From NCBI GenBank assembly GCA_937868765.1, contig CALMNL010000004.1:62001-126000 (forward strand): 64,000 nt of DNA. The letters are read 5' to 3'. The notes under the pieces were generated by a model. The model worked only from the letters and a program-made list of their open reading frames with translations, did not search any database and was not told the origin of the DNA. Origin of the DNA: an uncultured Desulfatitalea sp. (GTDB lineage Bacteria > Desulfobacterota > Desulfobacteria > Desulfobacterales > Desulfosarcinaceae). The translations under genes and the position numbers were made by a program. Below, one piece after another: positions 32,133 to 41,737 of the stretch (positions are counted from its first letter, which is position 1; each line of letters starts with the position of its first letter).

Positions 32133-33439
32133 CTTTGATCCTGTTCCATCAACTGCCGGCAATAGGTCTCGCGCACGAACAACAGCAGCACCACGGCGAG
32201 GGTCAGCCAGGCCAGCATCAAACCGAATCCGGCCTGATAGGCCGCCATGTCGTAAAGGCGGACGCCATCGGCCATCTGCCCCTGCCACTTCCGGTCCAGC
32301 ATCCAGCCCACGGCCGGCTGCAACAGCATGGGACCGGACATCACCCCCATGTTGGCCACGCCGGAAATGGTGCCGGAGAGCCGTTGGGGCACCGACTCCT
32401 TGGCAATGGAAAAGGTGACGATCATGGAACTGGAGGCAAAAGCGGTGAGCAGCAGCACGGCCACCATCACCGCCAGAGGGATGCGCGGGATGAAAAAGGC
32501 CGTGAACCAGCCCGCCAGCGTCAAGGCGCAGCCGATGATGAACAATGGCTTGCGCCGGCCCATGCGATCGGAAAGCCAGCCGACGAGCGGGCTGCCCAGC
32601 GCCAGGGAGACCATCATGGCCGAGGTCACCAGGGCGGCCCGGGCCGCCGTCAAGCCATGGTGGGTGGAAAGGTAGGGCACGCCCCACAACCCGGCGAAGG
32701 TGAGCATGCTGCCGGTCATGGCGCCGGGAATCGCCATCAGCAGCACCGTATTGCGATACCGATACACCTCCCGGATGCCGCCGGCGATGCTCTTGAGGGA
32801 AACGCGCGTTCGGTTCGGCAGGTGCGGCACCCGGTCGCTGAAGCCCTTTTCATGGGGGAAGTCCCGGACCCAGACCCAGATGGCCGCACCGACCGCCAGG
32901 GTCGCCGCCGCAACGATCAGCAGCACGCTGCGCCAGCCGAAGCGATCCATGAGCAGTCGCAGCGGCGTGCCGGCAAAGACCGCGCCGCCAATGCCGCACA
33001 GCACGGCCATGCCTGAAACCATGGAGTAAAAACGGGGCGGGAACCAGTGGGTCGCCAGCTTGAGCAGCGATACGAAGGCCACGGCCACCGAGCCGCCGAT
33101 GAGCAACCGGCCGACTGCCGCCCAGAGAAAGGTGGGCGCCAGCGCAAACAGCAGTGTCCCCATCACCGCCACCGCTGCGCCGACCCCCAGCAGTCGCCGC
33201 GGCCCGAGGGTATCGGTCAGCACGCCGGTGGGCACCTGCATGGCCACATAGGCGTAAAAGTAAAAGGCGGCCAGGCCGCCCAGAGCCCCGCCCCCCAGGT
33301 GGAACTCCCGCATCAGAGCCTCGGTCATGACCGCCGGCGCCACCCGGTGGAACATGGCCATGAGATAAAAGAGCGCGCCCAGTCCCCAGACGAACCAGGC
33401 AGCGGAAAGCGGCGGCGCAGAAGCGGGGTCAGATGACAT
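32129..33439 (-). CDS. MFS transporter
   Basis: A 436-residue protein with 12 predicted helices. The loop 2-3 signature reads GVLTDTLGPRRLLG and its repeat in the second half reads GWLSDRMGRRKPLF. A short N-terminal tail precedes the first helix, which starts at about residue 12. Family similarity is to sugar-phosphate or organic anion MFS proteins; the substrate is unknown. The start is the Met at 33439 with GAAGG upstream; the open frame continues 41 codons further without good start signals. The end overlaps the radical SAM start. Confidence 0.85.
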   Translation of the reverse strand: MSSDPASAPPLSAAWFVWGLGALFYLMAMFHRVAPAVMTEALMREFHLGGGALGGLAAFYFYAYVAMQVPTGVLTDTLGPRRLLGVGAAVAVMGTLLFALAPTFLWAAVGRLLIGGSVAVAFVSLLKLATHWFPPRFYSMVSGMAVLCGIGGAVFAGTPLRLLMDRFGWRSVLLIVAAATLAVGAAIWVWVRDFPHEKGFSDRVPHLPNRTRVSLKSIAGGIREVYRYRNTVLLMAIPGAMTGSMLTFAGLWGVPYLSTHHGLTAARAALVTSAMMVSLALGSPLVGWLSDRMGRRKPLFIIGCALTLAGWFTAFFIPRIPLAVMVAVLLLTAFASSSMIVTFSIAKESVPQRLSGTISGVANMGVMSGPMLLQPAVGWMLDRKWQGQMADGVRLYDMAAYQAGFGLMLAWLTLAVVLLLFVRETYCRQLMEQDQR

Positions 33440-33518
33440 AGGGACCTTCAGCAAATGGAATTCTCGGCAAACGAGGCCCGCACTATAGTGGTGGCGGGAG
33501 ATGGTGTCAATCGACGGC

Positions 33519-35063
33519 TCACAGCCGGCAGCTGCCGGCCCGGCAGCGCATGGCGATCTCATTGGAGACGCTCTGGTGGTCCCGCCCCAGGTGAAAATTG
33601 AGCCAGGAAGAGGTCTGGTTCAACTCCCACATGCGCGGCGGCACGCAGCCGCGCACCATCTCCTGGATCCGGCCCACGCCGCTCAACCGCTTGTAGGCGC
33701 GAAACCAGATGCAGTACCGCTCGGGGTGCACCTCGCAGCGGCCGTTGAGGCTGCCGCCGCAGGCGCCGTTGCGGATGTGCTTGGGGCACTGGGATTCGGG
33801 ACAGATGAAGGCCACGTGCTGGATGGCGCAATCCCCGCATTTGCGACAATCCAAAATGAATTGTTTGGCCGGGTCCTCCACCAGGTCGGTGAGCAGCTTG
33901 CGGCCGAGGTGGCCGTCCAGATGCGCGGCCAGGCGGCGGAACCAGGGGGCCAGCGGGTGGTCGTGGCTGAAAAAAAGATCGTGGGCACGACTGAGGGCCC
34001 CATAGAGCAACCGTTCTTGCTGATGGACCCGGGGGGGACCGACGCAGAACCCCGGGCCGGCAGATGAATCGTCAACCTCTTCGGAAAAGGCATAGAACCC
34101 TTCCGGCTGGGGGAAGTCGAAGTCGTCCAGAAAACTCTCCCACTGATCCTCGATCCGGGCCAGGCGATCCAGAATCCGGCCCACGGTATCGTAGCGTCCG
34201 TGGATGCCGCCGATGTGTATCCCCTTGTACCCCAGCCCCTTGAGTACCGCCGCCAGCCGGGCGGCGCGCTCGATGGCCAGGCGTCGGCCGTCTTTCTTGT
34301 CGCGCCACTCTTTCTGGATGCGGGCCAGCAGTGCATCGGTCACCACGGCACCGGGCACTTTGCCGCTGTGCATGATGGCGGCCACCCTGGGGTTGAGCAG
34401 GTAGACCGAGCCCAGCACCGGCACCGGGATGCACAGGTGCCGCATGATCCGGATCAATTCATGGAATTTGCGGGCATCATAGCCCAGTTGGGTGATGATG
34501 AACTGGGCGCCGGCCGCAACCTTGCGGCACAGTTTGGCGTACTGGGCGAAGCATTCGGCCTCGGTGCGCTTGAATGGTGACACGGCGCAGCCCGCAAAGA
34601 AGCTGTCCGGATCGCCGGCGGCCTGCAGCCGCTCGCTGAGCAGGCCCAGCATGATCTGCAGCTGGACCGAATCCAGATCGAAGACCGGAGCCCCCTGGCC
34701 GCCGAACCCCTGGCCCGAGTAATCGCCATTGAGGGCCAGGATGTTTTTCATGCCCATGCGGGCCAGTTGCAAGGCCCGGCTCTCCATGCCCACGCGGTTC
34801 ATGTCCCGGCAGGTGAAGTGCACGATCACATCCATGCCCAGGTCGAAAATGTCGTGGCCGATCACATCGGGGCTCAGCGAAGGATTGCCGCCCGGGTTGT
34901 CGGTGATCGAGACGGCCGACACCCGTCCGTCGGCAAATGCATCGCGGGAAATGCCCATGACCGCGTCCACGGCCCGCCCCAGGTGTTCCCGCCCGGGCAC
35001 CAGTTCCAGGGTCACCACGAAATGCTTCTCTTCGAATAGATCGTTTTGAAAAACCCTCAGCAT
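33519..35063 (-). CDS. methylenetetrahydrofolate reductase fused to a C-terminal Cys-rich (MetV-type) domain
   Basis: A 514-residue protein. The first 300 residues are a MetF barrel: VTLELVPGRE with the catalytic Glu, HFTCRDMNR, NILALNGDY and FIITQLGYDARKF. The C-terminal part (about 395-500) has CRKCGDCAIQHVAFICPES and CPKHIRNGACGGSLNG, the signature of the zinc-binding partner MetV of acetogens, here joined to MetF. It likely catalyses methylene-THF to methyl-THF in the Wood-Ljungdahl or methionine route, with electron input through a partner rather than NAD(P)H directly. AAAGGA precedes the start. Confidence 0.9.
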   Translation of the reverse strand: MLRVFQNDLFEEKHFVVTLELVPGREHLGRAVDAVMGISRDAFADGRVSAVSITDNPGGNPSLSPDVIGHDIFDLGMDVIVHFTCRDMNRVGMESRALQLARMGMKNILALNGDYSGQGFGGQGAPVFDLDSVQLQIMLGLLSERLQAAGDPDSFFAGCAVSPFKRTEAECFAQYAKLCRKVAAGAQFIITQLGYDARKFHELIRIMRHLCIPVPVLGSVYLLNPRVAAIMHSGKVPGAVVTDALLARIQKEWRDKKDGRRLAIERAARLAAVLKGLGYKGIHIGGIHGRYDTVGRILDRLARIEDQWESFLDDFDFPQPEGFYAFSEEVDDSSAGPGFCVGPPRVHQQERLLYGALSRAHDLFFSHDHPLAPWFRRLAAHLDGHLGRKLLTDLVEDPAKQFILDCRKCGDCAIQHVAFICPESQCPKHIRNGACGGSLNGRCEVHPERYCIWFRAYKRLSGVGRIQEMVRGCVPPRMWELNQTSSWLNFHLGRDHQSVSNEIAMRCRAGSCRL

Positions 35064-35278
35064 GAAAGGTTCCTTTCCGGCCCGGCCCCCTGGTCGACGG
35101 CGGAACCGCTGCCGGGGAGCGATGGCCTGCCCCCTTATCCATAGACGCGTTCGCGCCCGAGGTCAAAAAGTTTGACGCCATGCCAGCAACCGGTCCTCGA
35201 CAAGCGCCGGGCGATGGGCTATTGCACCTTGCTATCACCCCGGGCCGATGTGTGCTCGATAAACATTGGAGGCTTCCC

Positions 35279-36505
35279 ATGATAAATAGGATATGGCTCG
35301 CCGCAGTCAGCTGCGTCCTGGTTTTGGCCGCAAGCGCGATGATCGCAGCGGCTCACGCGGAACCGGTCAACCTGCTCTCGCTGCAGGAAGGTGCGCTGCC
35401 GGTGACGGTGCCGCCGACCTACGGCGGCTGGAATGCCGAAAACCTTCTGGACGACAGCCCTCAAACCGGCTGGGCCTGTGAAACCAACCAGATCAAAAAC
35501 AACGTTTTTGTCTTCGAACTCGCCGAGCCGGCCGCCCTGGAGCGCTTCGAATTCGACAATGCCGCAGTGGATGACGAAGGCGCCGGCGCCAAGGGGCTGT
35601 TGGTAGAGGTCTCCACCACTTCGGCCGCGAGCGGTTTTGCGCCGGTGCTCGAGGCCACCCTGGCCGACAAGACCGACGGGCAGAAATTCCCGGCCGCCAA
35701 ACAGCTGCCGGCCCGTTGGGTGCGCCTGACCCTGCGGGACAACCACGGCAGCGAAGGCTGGACCGAACTGTTCGGCTTCCGCGGCTATGGCCAGAAGCCG
35801 TCGCCCACCTCGCCGGGCGACATTTCCGGTACCTACGACAGCAGCTACTCCCAATTTCACATCCGGCAGCAGGGAACGGCGCTGGTCGGCTGCTACGAGT
35901 ACGACGACGGCCTGCTTAACGGCACCATCGAAGGCCGGGTCATGAAACTCACCTGGCAGGAGTCGGGCGGCCCCGACGACCGCGGACCGGCCGTGATGGT
36001 CTTCGCCCGGGACGGCAAATCCTTCCGCGGCTTTTATTGGGGCCTGGGCCAGGAAAAAGGCGCACCCGGCGGCAGCTGGGACGGCAAGAAGATCGCAAGC
36101 GAGGTCGGCGGCTGCCCCCACTGGAGCGGTTCGGTAGGCGGCGAATTGAAGAAGAAACTCACCACCGACAGACGGGCGCGGCTGTACGGCATTCTCTTCG
36201 ATTTCAACTCCGCTGTCCTGAAACCGGAATCCAAGCCGGTGTTGGAAGAGGTGCGCGGCCTGCTGGCCGGCGAGCCGTCCTGGCGCCTGACCATCGAGGG
36301 CCATACCGATGCCGTCGGCAGCGACGATCAGAATCAGAGCCTTTCCCAGAAGCGGGCCGAAGCCGTCAAAGCCTACCTGGTGGCCGCCGGCATTTCGGCG
36401 GATAGGCTCAAGACCGTCGGATTCGGCGAATCCAGGCCGGTGGCCGACAATGCCGCCGAATTGGGACGGGCCCAGAACCGGCGGGTGGAACTGGTGAGGG
36501 AGTGA
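35279..36505 (+). CDS. OmpA-family outer-membrane protein with discoidin-like N-domain
   Basis: A 408-residue protein. A signal peptide (1-27, cut after AHA) precedes a beta-rich region (about 28-165) that looks like an F5/8-type discoidin domain (YGGWNAENLLDDSPQTGWAC). A middle beta domain follows (about 180-280). The last 110 residues are an OmpA/MotB peptidoglycan-binding domain (FDFNSAVLKPES ... IEGHTDAVGSD ... SQKRAEAVKAYL ... GFGESRPV). It should bind peptidoglycan, with the N-terminal part possibly binding glycans. The start has GGAGG 6 nt upstream; the frame is open further 5'. Confidence 0.87.
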   Translation: MINRIWLAAVSCVLVLAASAMIAAAHAEPVNLLSLQEGALPVTVPPTYGGWNAENLLDDSPQTGWACETNQIKNNVFVFELAEPAALERFEFDNAAVDDEGAGAKGLLVEVSTTSAASGFAPVLEATLADKTDGQKFPAAKQLPARWVRLTLRDNHGSEGWTELFGFRGYGQKPSPTSPGDISGTYDSSYSQFHIRQQGTALVGCYEYDDGLLNGTIEGRVMKLTWQESGGPDDRGPAVMVFARDGKSFRGFYWGLGQEKGAPGGSWDGKKIASEVGGCPHWSGSVGGELKKKLTTDRRARLYGILFDFNSAVLKPESKPVLEEVRGLLAGEPSWRLTIEGHTDAVGSDDQNQSLSQKRAEAVKAYLVAAGISADRLKTVGFGESRPVADNAAELGRAQNRRVELVRE

Positions 36506-36560
36506 GCCGAACCGAAGAATGAGGAAGAAAGTCGAAGGGGAAAAGAAGAAAGGAAGAACT

Positions 36561-37298
36561 ATGTTGCGTTCAAAGCGGATGGTGGGTTTTTCTTTATCGA
36601 TTTTACTTCTCGGCACTTTTTGGGCCTGTCAGGGCGGGCTGGGCGGCGTCATGGATCAGGTGGCGCAGCAGATGCAGAGCGACCAACCCCTGACCCAGAA
36701 CGAAATCATCGCGGGATTGAAACAGGCCTTGGAGGTCGGCACCGGCAATGCCGTGGCCTTGACTTCCAAAACCGACGGCTACTTCAAGAATCCCCAGATC
36801 AAAATACCTCTGCCGGAACAGGTGCGCAAAGCCGAAGATCTGCTGCGCACCGTGGGGCTGGGCGATCAGGTGACGGCCTTCGAGAAGAGCATGAACCGCG
36901 CCGCGGAGCGGGCCGCACCCGAGGCCAAGGCCCTTTTCGTAACGGCCATCAAGCAGATGACCTTCGCCGATGCCAAGAAAATCCTCCAGGGCCGGGAAAA
37001 CGAGGCCACCCTTTACTTCGAGGAAAAGACATCCGCGCCTCTGGCCCAGCGCTTCAAGCCCATCGTGCACAGCGCCATGTCCGAGGTGGGGGTCACGCGC
37101 TATTACCAGTCCATCGAATCCAAGCTGCGGGTCCTGCCCCTGGGTGGCAGCCTGAACCTCGATCTCGATCAGTATGTCACCGGCAAGGCCCTGGACGGCC
37201 TGTTCTTCATGGTGGCCCAGGAAGAGGCCAAGATCCGCAAAGACCCGGCTGCGCGGGTCACCGAACTGCTCAAACGGGTGTTCGGCGCCCAGCCCTGA
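36561..37298 (+). CDS. DUF4197-family probable lipoprotein
   Basis: A 245-residue protein. A hydrophobic N-terminus ends in a loose lipobox (TFWAC), so lipidation is likely but not certain. The mature part is helical: [19 protein letters not shown], then [31 protein letters not shown] and [11 protein letters not shown], which match DUF4197 proteins. Their function is unknown; envelope location is expected. AAGGAAGAACT stands before the ATG at 36561. It lies 55 nt after the OmpA-type gene and probably shares its transcript. Confidence 0.82.
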   Translation: MLRSKRMVGFSLSILLLGTFWACQGGLGGVMDQVAQQMQSDQPLTQNEIIAGLKQALEVGTGNAVALTSKTDGYFKNPQIKIPLPEQVRKAEDLLRTVGLGDQVTAFEKSMNRAAERAAPEAKALFVTAIKQMTFADAKKILQGRENEATLYFEEKTSAPLAQRFKPIVHSAMSEVGVTRYYQSIESKLRVLPLGGSLNLDLDQYVTGKALDGLFFMVAQEEAKIRKDPAARVTELLKRVFGAQP

Positions 37299-37312
37299 AC
37301 GCAGGAAGATGT

Positions 37313-37338
37313 AAAAAGGGCTCCGCTCAACAGCGGGT
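37313..37338 (-). terminator. weak intrinsic terminator downstream of the YVTN gene
   Basis: On the minus strand, CCGCT-GTTG-AGCGG is followed by AGCCC and five T. It sits just after the stop of the beta-propeller gene and before the convergent DUF4197 gene. The stem is short, so strength is doubtful. Confidence 0.35.
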
Positions 37339-37344
37339 CGGGCA

Positions 37345-38736
37345 TCACTGCAGCAGCGTACCGATAAAACACCACGAAAAGCTCTCCGATTCGGGTGCGG
37401 CGGTTTCACTGCCGTTGGTGTAGTTCGAATCGGCGGCCTCGTTGTAAGCCCGGATGCGGTACTCGTAGCGGGTACCGCCGACCACCGTGCTGTCGGTATA
37501 TGCGGTGGCGTTCGCGCCGGCCTCGCCGATCTGCGTGAAAACCGATGTCTGGCGATCCGATTCATCCGTGGCATTGGCGTCTTCGGAGGTATCGGAATCT
37601 TCCGCCATGCGCCGTTCGATCTTGAACCCCAGTTCGTCGTCGCTGTTATCGGTCCAGGAGAGCTGCACATCGTCGCCGTCCGTGGTGACGGTGAGGCTGG
37701 TGGGCCGAGCCGGCGGGGTGCCGCCGATGAAGCTGCCCAGGGCAAAGGCGCCCTCGATGGGATGGGTGGCGTCCTGGGCGATGGGCGTGACCGCAAGGGA
37801 GGTGTCGACGTCGCTGATGGGAACTGTCCCCCCCTGGTTGATGACATAAGCGAAATCGCCGTTTTTGGGCGCGGCCACGCCATGGGGCATGACCCCCACC
37901 GTCCGGGTCAGTGCGTTGAAGTCCTCGGTGCGGATCATCGTGACCGAATTGGAAACATTGCCGCTGTTGGTCACGAAGGCGTATTGCCCCCTGGCGCCGA
38001 TGGTCACGCCCCAGGGCCCGTGACCGGCCGGGATGGATTCGACGATGGTATCGTCCTCGGTCTGAATCACGGTGACACTGCCGGTCAGGCCGCCGGTGTA
38101 ATTGGCCACATAGATGTATCGGCCGTCCGGGGTGGCGGCCACGCCCACGGGGTTGGTCCCCACGGCGCTGATGGTGGAGACCAGCAATTCGGAGCCGTCG
38201 TGGACGATCACCGACATGGTGCCGGCATTGTAGTTGCTCACGTAGACTTTGATGCGCGATTCATGCGCCTGGTAAATGGCGGCCACGCCGAAGGGGCCGT
38301 CGCCCACATCCACCGTATCGGTGACGGTGATCGTATCGACGTTGATGATGGAAACCGTATCGTCGCCGAAATTGGCCACATAGGCGTAATCCCCTTCGGG
38401 GTCGATGGCCACGCCCCGGGGTTCGTTGCCCACCGGTGCCGTCTCGGGCACCGTGCCCTCGTCGAAATTCTCGTTGGTAATCGCGGTGATGGCATCCTCA
38501 TCCGGGCAGGTGATGACCACGAAGCTGCCGTCGGGCGCCACCGCCGCGCCGTATGGCGAACAGGGATCTGCATCGAAGGTGACCGAGTCGAAGGTCTGGG
38601 CGCTGGTGTCCACGCGCACCACCGAACCGTTTTCGTAACTGGGGATATAGGCATAGGTCACGGCCCCGGCAGTGCCGAAACCGCATAGCACCATCGCAAG
38701 CGCGCAAGCCATGATCACCGCTTTGGACCGCTTCAT
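37345..38736 (-). CDS. secreted YVTN-type beta-propeller protein with fibronectin III domain
   Basis: A 463-residue protein. A signal peptide (1-25, ending GTAGA) precedes about seven propeller repeats with recurring GVA, D-G-YAYVAN and VTVI motifs (residues 30-345). A fibronectin type III domain follows (about 350-455: ARPTSLTVTTDGDDVQLSWT and GTRYEYRIRAYNEA). It ends WCFIGTLLQ, which looks like a cut-off form of the C-terminal sorting-like motif CFIATAAYG common on delta-proteobacterial exported proteins. It is probably a cell-surface or periplasmic binding protein. The start is at 38736 with AAGGGAGA upstream; the frame is open 39 codons beyond. Confidence 0.85.
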   Translation of the reverse strand: MKRSKAVIMACALAMVLCGFGTAGAVTYAYIPSYENGSVVRVDTSAQTFDSVTFDADPCSPYGAAVAPDGSFVVITCPDEDAITAITNENFDEGTVPETAPVGNEPRGVAIDPEGDYAYVANFGDDTVSIINVDTITVTDTVDVGDGPFGVAAIYQAHESRIKVYVSNYNAGTMSVIVHDGSELLVSTISAVGTNPVGVAATPDGRYIYVANYTGGLTGSVTVIQTEDDTIVESIPAGHGPWGVTIGARGQYAFVTNSGNVSNSVTMIRTEDFNALTRTVGVMPHGVAAPKNGDFAYVINQGGTVPISDVDTSLAVTPIAQDATHPIEGAFALGSFIGGTPPARPTSLTVTTDGDDVQLSWTDNSDDELGFKIERRMAEDSDTSEDANATDESDRQTSVFTQIGEAGANATAYTDSTVVGGTRYEYRIRAYNEAADSNYTNGSETAAPESESFSWCFIGTLLQ

Positions 38737-38849
38737 GAAATCTCCCTTGGATTTTTTGCTGTTCGAAAGCTTCGGCGGTCGCCGAAGGGCAATGGCCGTC
38801 CCCACTCGCTTACGGCCAAGGTGTGATTTAGCCCATCTGGTGTCCATGA

Positions 38850-39962
38850 TCAAGCGCCTCGGAATCGATCGAGCATGCCGATGAGCGCCGGAAGGGCTTT
38901 GTGCACGGCCTTGTGCAGGGGAAAACGTGCCAATTCATCCGGCCGCACCCAAACGCAGGCGGAAGGGCCGGCGCGCCGAATCCGGCCGCCCTGGTGGCGG
39001 CACAGGAACAGGGTCAGGCGCAGTTTGAAGTGGGTGTAGGCATGGTGCACCGTGGCCACCGCCATGGGCGATGCCACCGTCAACCCCACCAGCTGCCGTA
39101 TCTTTTCCATGCAGGCCGCCGGCAGGTCGTCCGGCCGATCTGCCACCGGCCCGCCGGGGAATTCCCATAAGCCGGCCAGCAGTCCCTGGTCGGGCCGGCG
39201 GGTGAGCAGCAGGCGATCCGCCTTGAGCACGGCGCCGGCCACCCACTGCTGGGTTTCCACCCGGCGCCGCCCGGCCCGTCGGGGATATCGATCGGTGAGG
39301 CCACGTCCGAAACAGAGACAGAACCGGACCAGCGGACATTGATCGCAACGGGGTGCCTGGGGGCTGCACACCAGGGCCCCCAGCTCCATCATGGCCTGAT
39401 TGTGACGCCCCGGGTCGCGGGAATCCAGAAGCGCATCGGCTTCGGCCTGATAAACCTTGTGGCCGGCGGGGGTGTCCACCGGCGTCTCCAGGCAGAGCAG
39501 ACGCGCAAGGACCCGTTTGACGTTGCCGTCCACCACGGCGCAGGGCCGGCCGAAGGCGATGCTCAGGACGGCGGCGGCGATGTAATCCCCAACCCCCGGC
39601 AGCTGCCGCATCCGGATCCAATCCGAGGGCAGGCGTCCGTCCATTTCCGCCACCACCTTCTGGGCCGCCCGGCGCAGATGGCGCGCCCGGGAGTAGTATC
39701 CCAAGCCCTCCCACAGTTTGAGCACGGCCTGCTCGTCGGCCCGGGCCAGGGAGGCCACATCGGGGAAACGTTGCAGGAACCGGTGGAAATAAGGTTCGAC
39801 GGTCTTGACCTGGGTCTGTTGCAGCATCACTTCGGAGACCCAGATGGCATAGGGGTCGCTCGTGCGGCGCCAGGGCAGATCGCGCTGCCGGGTATCGTAC
39901 CAGGCGCCCAGCTGCTGGCGGATCGCATTGCAATCGGTTGCGGGCATAGGGGAGAGTGGCAT
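38850..39962 (-). CDS. mutY: A/G-specific adenine glycosylase
   Basis: A 370-residue DNA repair enzyme. It has the HhH-GPD core with SEVMLQQTQV (catalytic Glu), LPGVGDYIAAAVLS and DGNVKRVLARL with the catalytic Asp region, and the 4Fe-4S loop C-x6-C-x2-C-x5-C (CSPQAPRCDQCPLVRFC). The C-terminal NUDIX-like domain recognises 8-oxoG (LLAGLWEFPGG). MutY removes adenine paired with 8-oxoguanine. Both the protein length and all motifs are normal. GAGGGGG precedes the ATG. It is transcribed alone. Confidence 0.96.
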   Translation of the reverse strand: MPLSPMPATDCNAIRQQLGAWYDTRQRDLPWRRTSDPYAIWVSEVMLQQTQVKTVEPYFHRFLQRFPDVASLARADEQAVLKLWEGLGYYSRARHLRRAAQKVVAEMDGRLPSDWIRMRQLPGVGDYIAAAVLSIAFGRPCAVVDGNVKRVLARLLCLETPVDTPAGHKVYQAEADALLDSRDPGRHNQAMMELGALVCSPQAPRCDQCPLVRFCLCFGRGLTDRYPRRAGRRRVETQQWVAGAVLKADRLLLTRRPDQGLLAGLWEFPGGPVADRPDDLPAACMEKIRQLVGLTVASPMAVATVHHAYTHFKLRLTLFLCRHQGGRIRRAGPSACVWVRPDELARFPLHKAVHKALPALIGMLDRFRGA

Positions 39963-40102
39963 GGCCCCCTCTTACCACGGCACCGGGTGCTTGGCCATAT
40001 CTCCTGCATCAGAGCTTATTCTTCTCAAGGACCCGGCACCCGGGGCCGATAGAAATGGGGCAAGCAGCCTGCAGGTAATCCAGCGCACCAGGAGCACTCC
40101 CC

Positions 40103-41734
40103 ATGAGCGACATCAATCCCCAGCATTTCATCGAAGAACTGCGCTTCGATATCAAGACCAACGACCAGATCAAGGCCCGGCTGGTAATGGCCCATTTTTC
40201 AGAGATGGACCCCCAGACCCAACGCACGGCCCTGTTGGATTTGAGCCGGTCGCCGGACAGCTTCGTATTCCCGCTACTGGTAACGGTACTGGCCGCCTCT
40301 CTGGAGTCGGACCGGCAACCGGCGGCGATCAAAGAGTTGCTCTATTCCAAGGCCTTGGACCACCCTGATATGCTTGCCCAGATGTTGATCCGGGAGGTCA
40401 AGCCCAACCACCGCCTGGTGCTGGCCGAGGTGGCCGGCGAGATCAAGCTGGACGAGGCCACCCCGATCCTGCTGAGCATCCTTAGCGAGGAGCAGGACGA
40501 AAAGATGCTGAGGGGGGCCATCAAGGCCCTGGGCATGATCGGCAATCCTTCGGCCACCACGCCCATTTCCGAATTCCTTTACGCCGGCGGGGTGGAGCTG
40601 ATCATCGCCGCCATTCAGTCCCTGGGCCTGCTGGGGACCCCCACCGCCATTCAGCGATTGTCCGAAAAGCTGGGCAGCGACGCCGACCTGGACTATATGA
40701 TCCTGGACCTTTTCGCCGCTTCCCAGGAGCCCGAGGCCCTGGAACGGCTCAACGCCACCCTATCGGCCCAGCATGCCCATCTGCGCAACGCCGGCAAGCA
40801 GCGCCTGACCGACATCGGGCCCAAGGCCGTGCCGGTCCTGATCAAAAATCTGCGCTACGATGATCCGGATCTGCTGATCCACAGCCTCAACGTGCTGGGG
40901 GCCATCGGCGACGAGTCGGCCATCGTCCCCATCCGCAAACTGCTGCATAGCGAACCGCGGGACGCCAATGTGCGTTTCGCCGCCTACGAAGCCCTGGGCC
41001 TGCTGCCCACGGCCAAAGGCGCTTTCGCCCTGGCCCAGGGGCTCAACGACCCGGTGGACAATGTGCGTGCGGCCGCGGCCGGTGCCATCGACCGCAACTA
41101 CAACACGGTTCTGGCGGCAGGCATCAAGAACCTGATCCGCGACGAAAATGCCGCCGAACGCCCCATCAGCCGCACCATCATGGATGCCGAATGCGACACC
41201 ATCTTTCTGGACGTGATTCAGGAGGAGGGATTCCGGGACTTTGCCCTGGAATATCTCTGCCGCCAGGCCCACAGCGACGTGCGGGAGCACTTTGCCGGCC
41301 TGCTCAAGCACAATGGCCGGGGCGAACTGGCGGCGGCCATCGAAAGCAGCACCTGCGTGGAACGCGGCAATGTCCTCAAGGTCTTCGCCGTGGACGATTC
41401 CAAAATGATCCTGAATATCTACCGCAGCGTGCTGCACAACCTGGGGTGCGAGCCGGTACTCTTCGAGTTTCCGGCCGAGGCCATCAAACGGGTCGCCACC
41501 GAGAAGCCGGACCTGATCTTCACCGACCTGAACATGCCCGATATCAGTGGCGTGGCGCTGACCCGCGCCGTGCGGCAGCGCTACCCCAAGGAGCGCCTGC
41601 CCATCATCATGGTCACCACCCAGAACGAGAGCCAGGACAATGAGGCGGCCATCAAGGCCGGGGTCAACGCCATCCTCCACAAACCCTTCAACGAACAGAC
41701 GCTGCGAACGGCCATGAAAGCTCATCTGAAATAA
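40103..41734 (+). CDS. HEAT-repeat protein with C-terminal response receiver domain
   Basis: A 543-residue cytoplasmic protein. Residues about 1-415 form HEAT-type helical repeats (for example IKALGMIGNPSATTPISEFL and LNVLGAIGDESAIVPIRKLL). The last 125 residues are a CheY-like receiver: FAVDDSKMILNIYRS at its start, phospho-acceptor Asp in LIFTDLNMPD, then VTTQNES and the Lys in HKPF. Phosphorylation could alter how the HEAT scaffold binds a partner. No kinase is adjacent. AGGAG stands 9 nt before the ATG. Similar HEAT-receiver proteins occur in this bacterial group but their role is not known to me. Confidence 0.87.
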   Translation: MSDINPQHFIEELRFDIKTNDQIKARLVMAHFSEMDPQTQRTALLDLSRSPDSFVFPLLVTVLAASLESDRQPAAIKELLYSKALDHPDMLAQMLIREVKPNHRLVLAEVAGEIKLDEATPILLSILSEEQDEKMLRGAIKALGMIGNPSATTPISEFLYAGGVELIIAAIQSLGLLGTPTAIQRLSEKLGSDADLDYMILDLFAASQEPEALERLNATLSAQHAHLRNAGKQRLTDIGPKAVPVLIKNLRYDDPDLLIHSLNVLGAIGDESAIVPIRKLLHSEPRDANVRFAAYEALGLLPTAKGAFALAQGLNDPVDNVRAAAAGAIDRNYNTVLAAGIKNLIRDENAAERPISRTIMDAECDTIFLDVIQEEGFRDFALEYLCRQAHSDVREHFAGLLKHNGRGELAAAIESSTCVERGNVLKVFAVDDSKMILNIYRSVLHNLGCEPVLFEFPAEAIKRVATEKPDLIFTDLNMPDISGVALTRAVRQRYPKERLPIIMVTTQNESQDNEAAIKAGVNAILHKPFNEQTLRTAMKAHLK

Positions 41735-41737
41735 TGA

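Noticed and set aside
37330-37347. TGA of the YVTN gene followed by codons giving C-P-T-R-C before another stop
   Set aside because: No hairpin at SECIS distance and no family precedent; the stop is most simply the real end.
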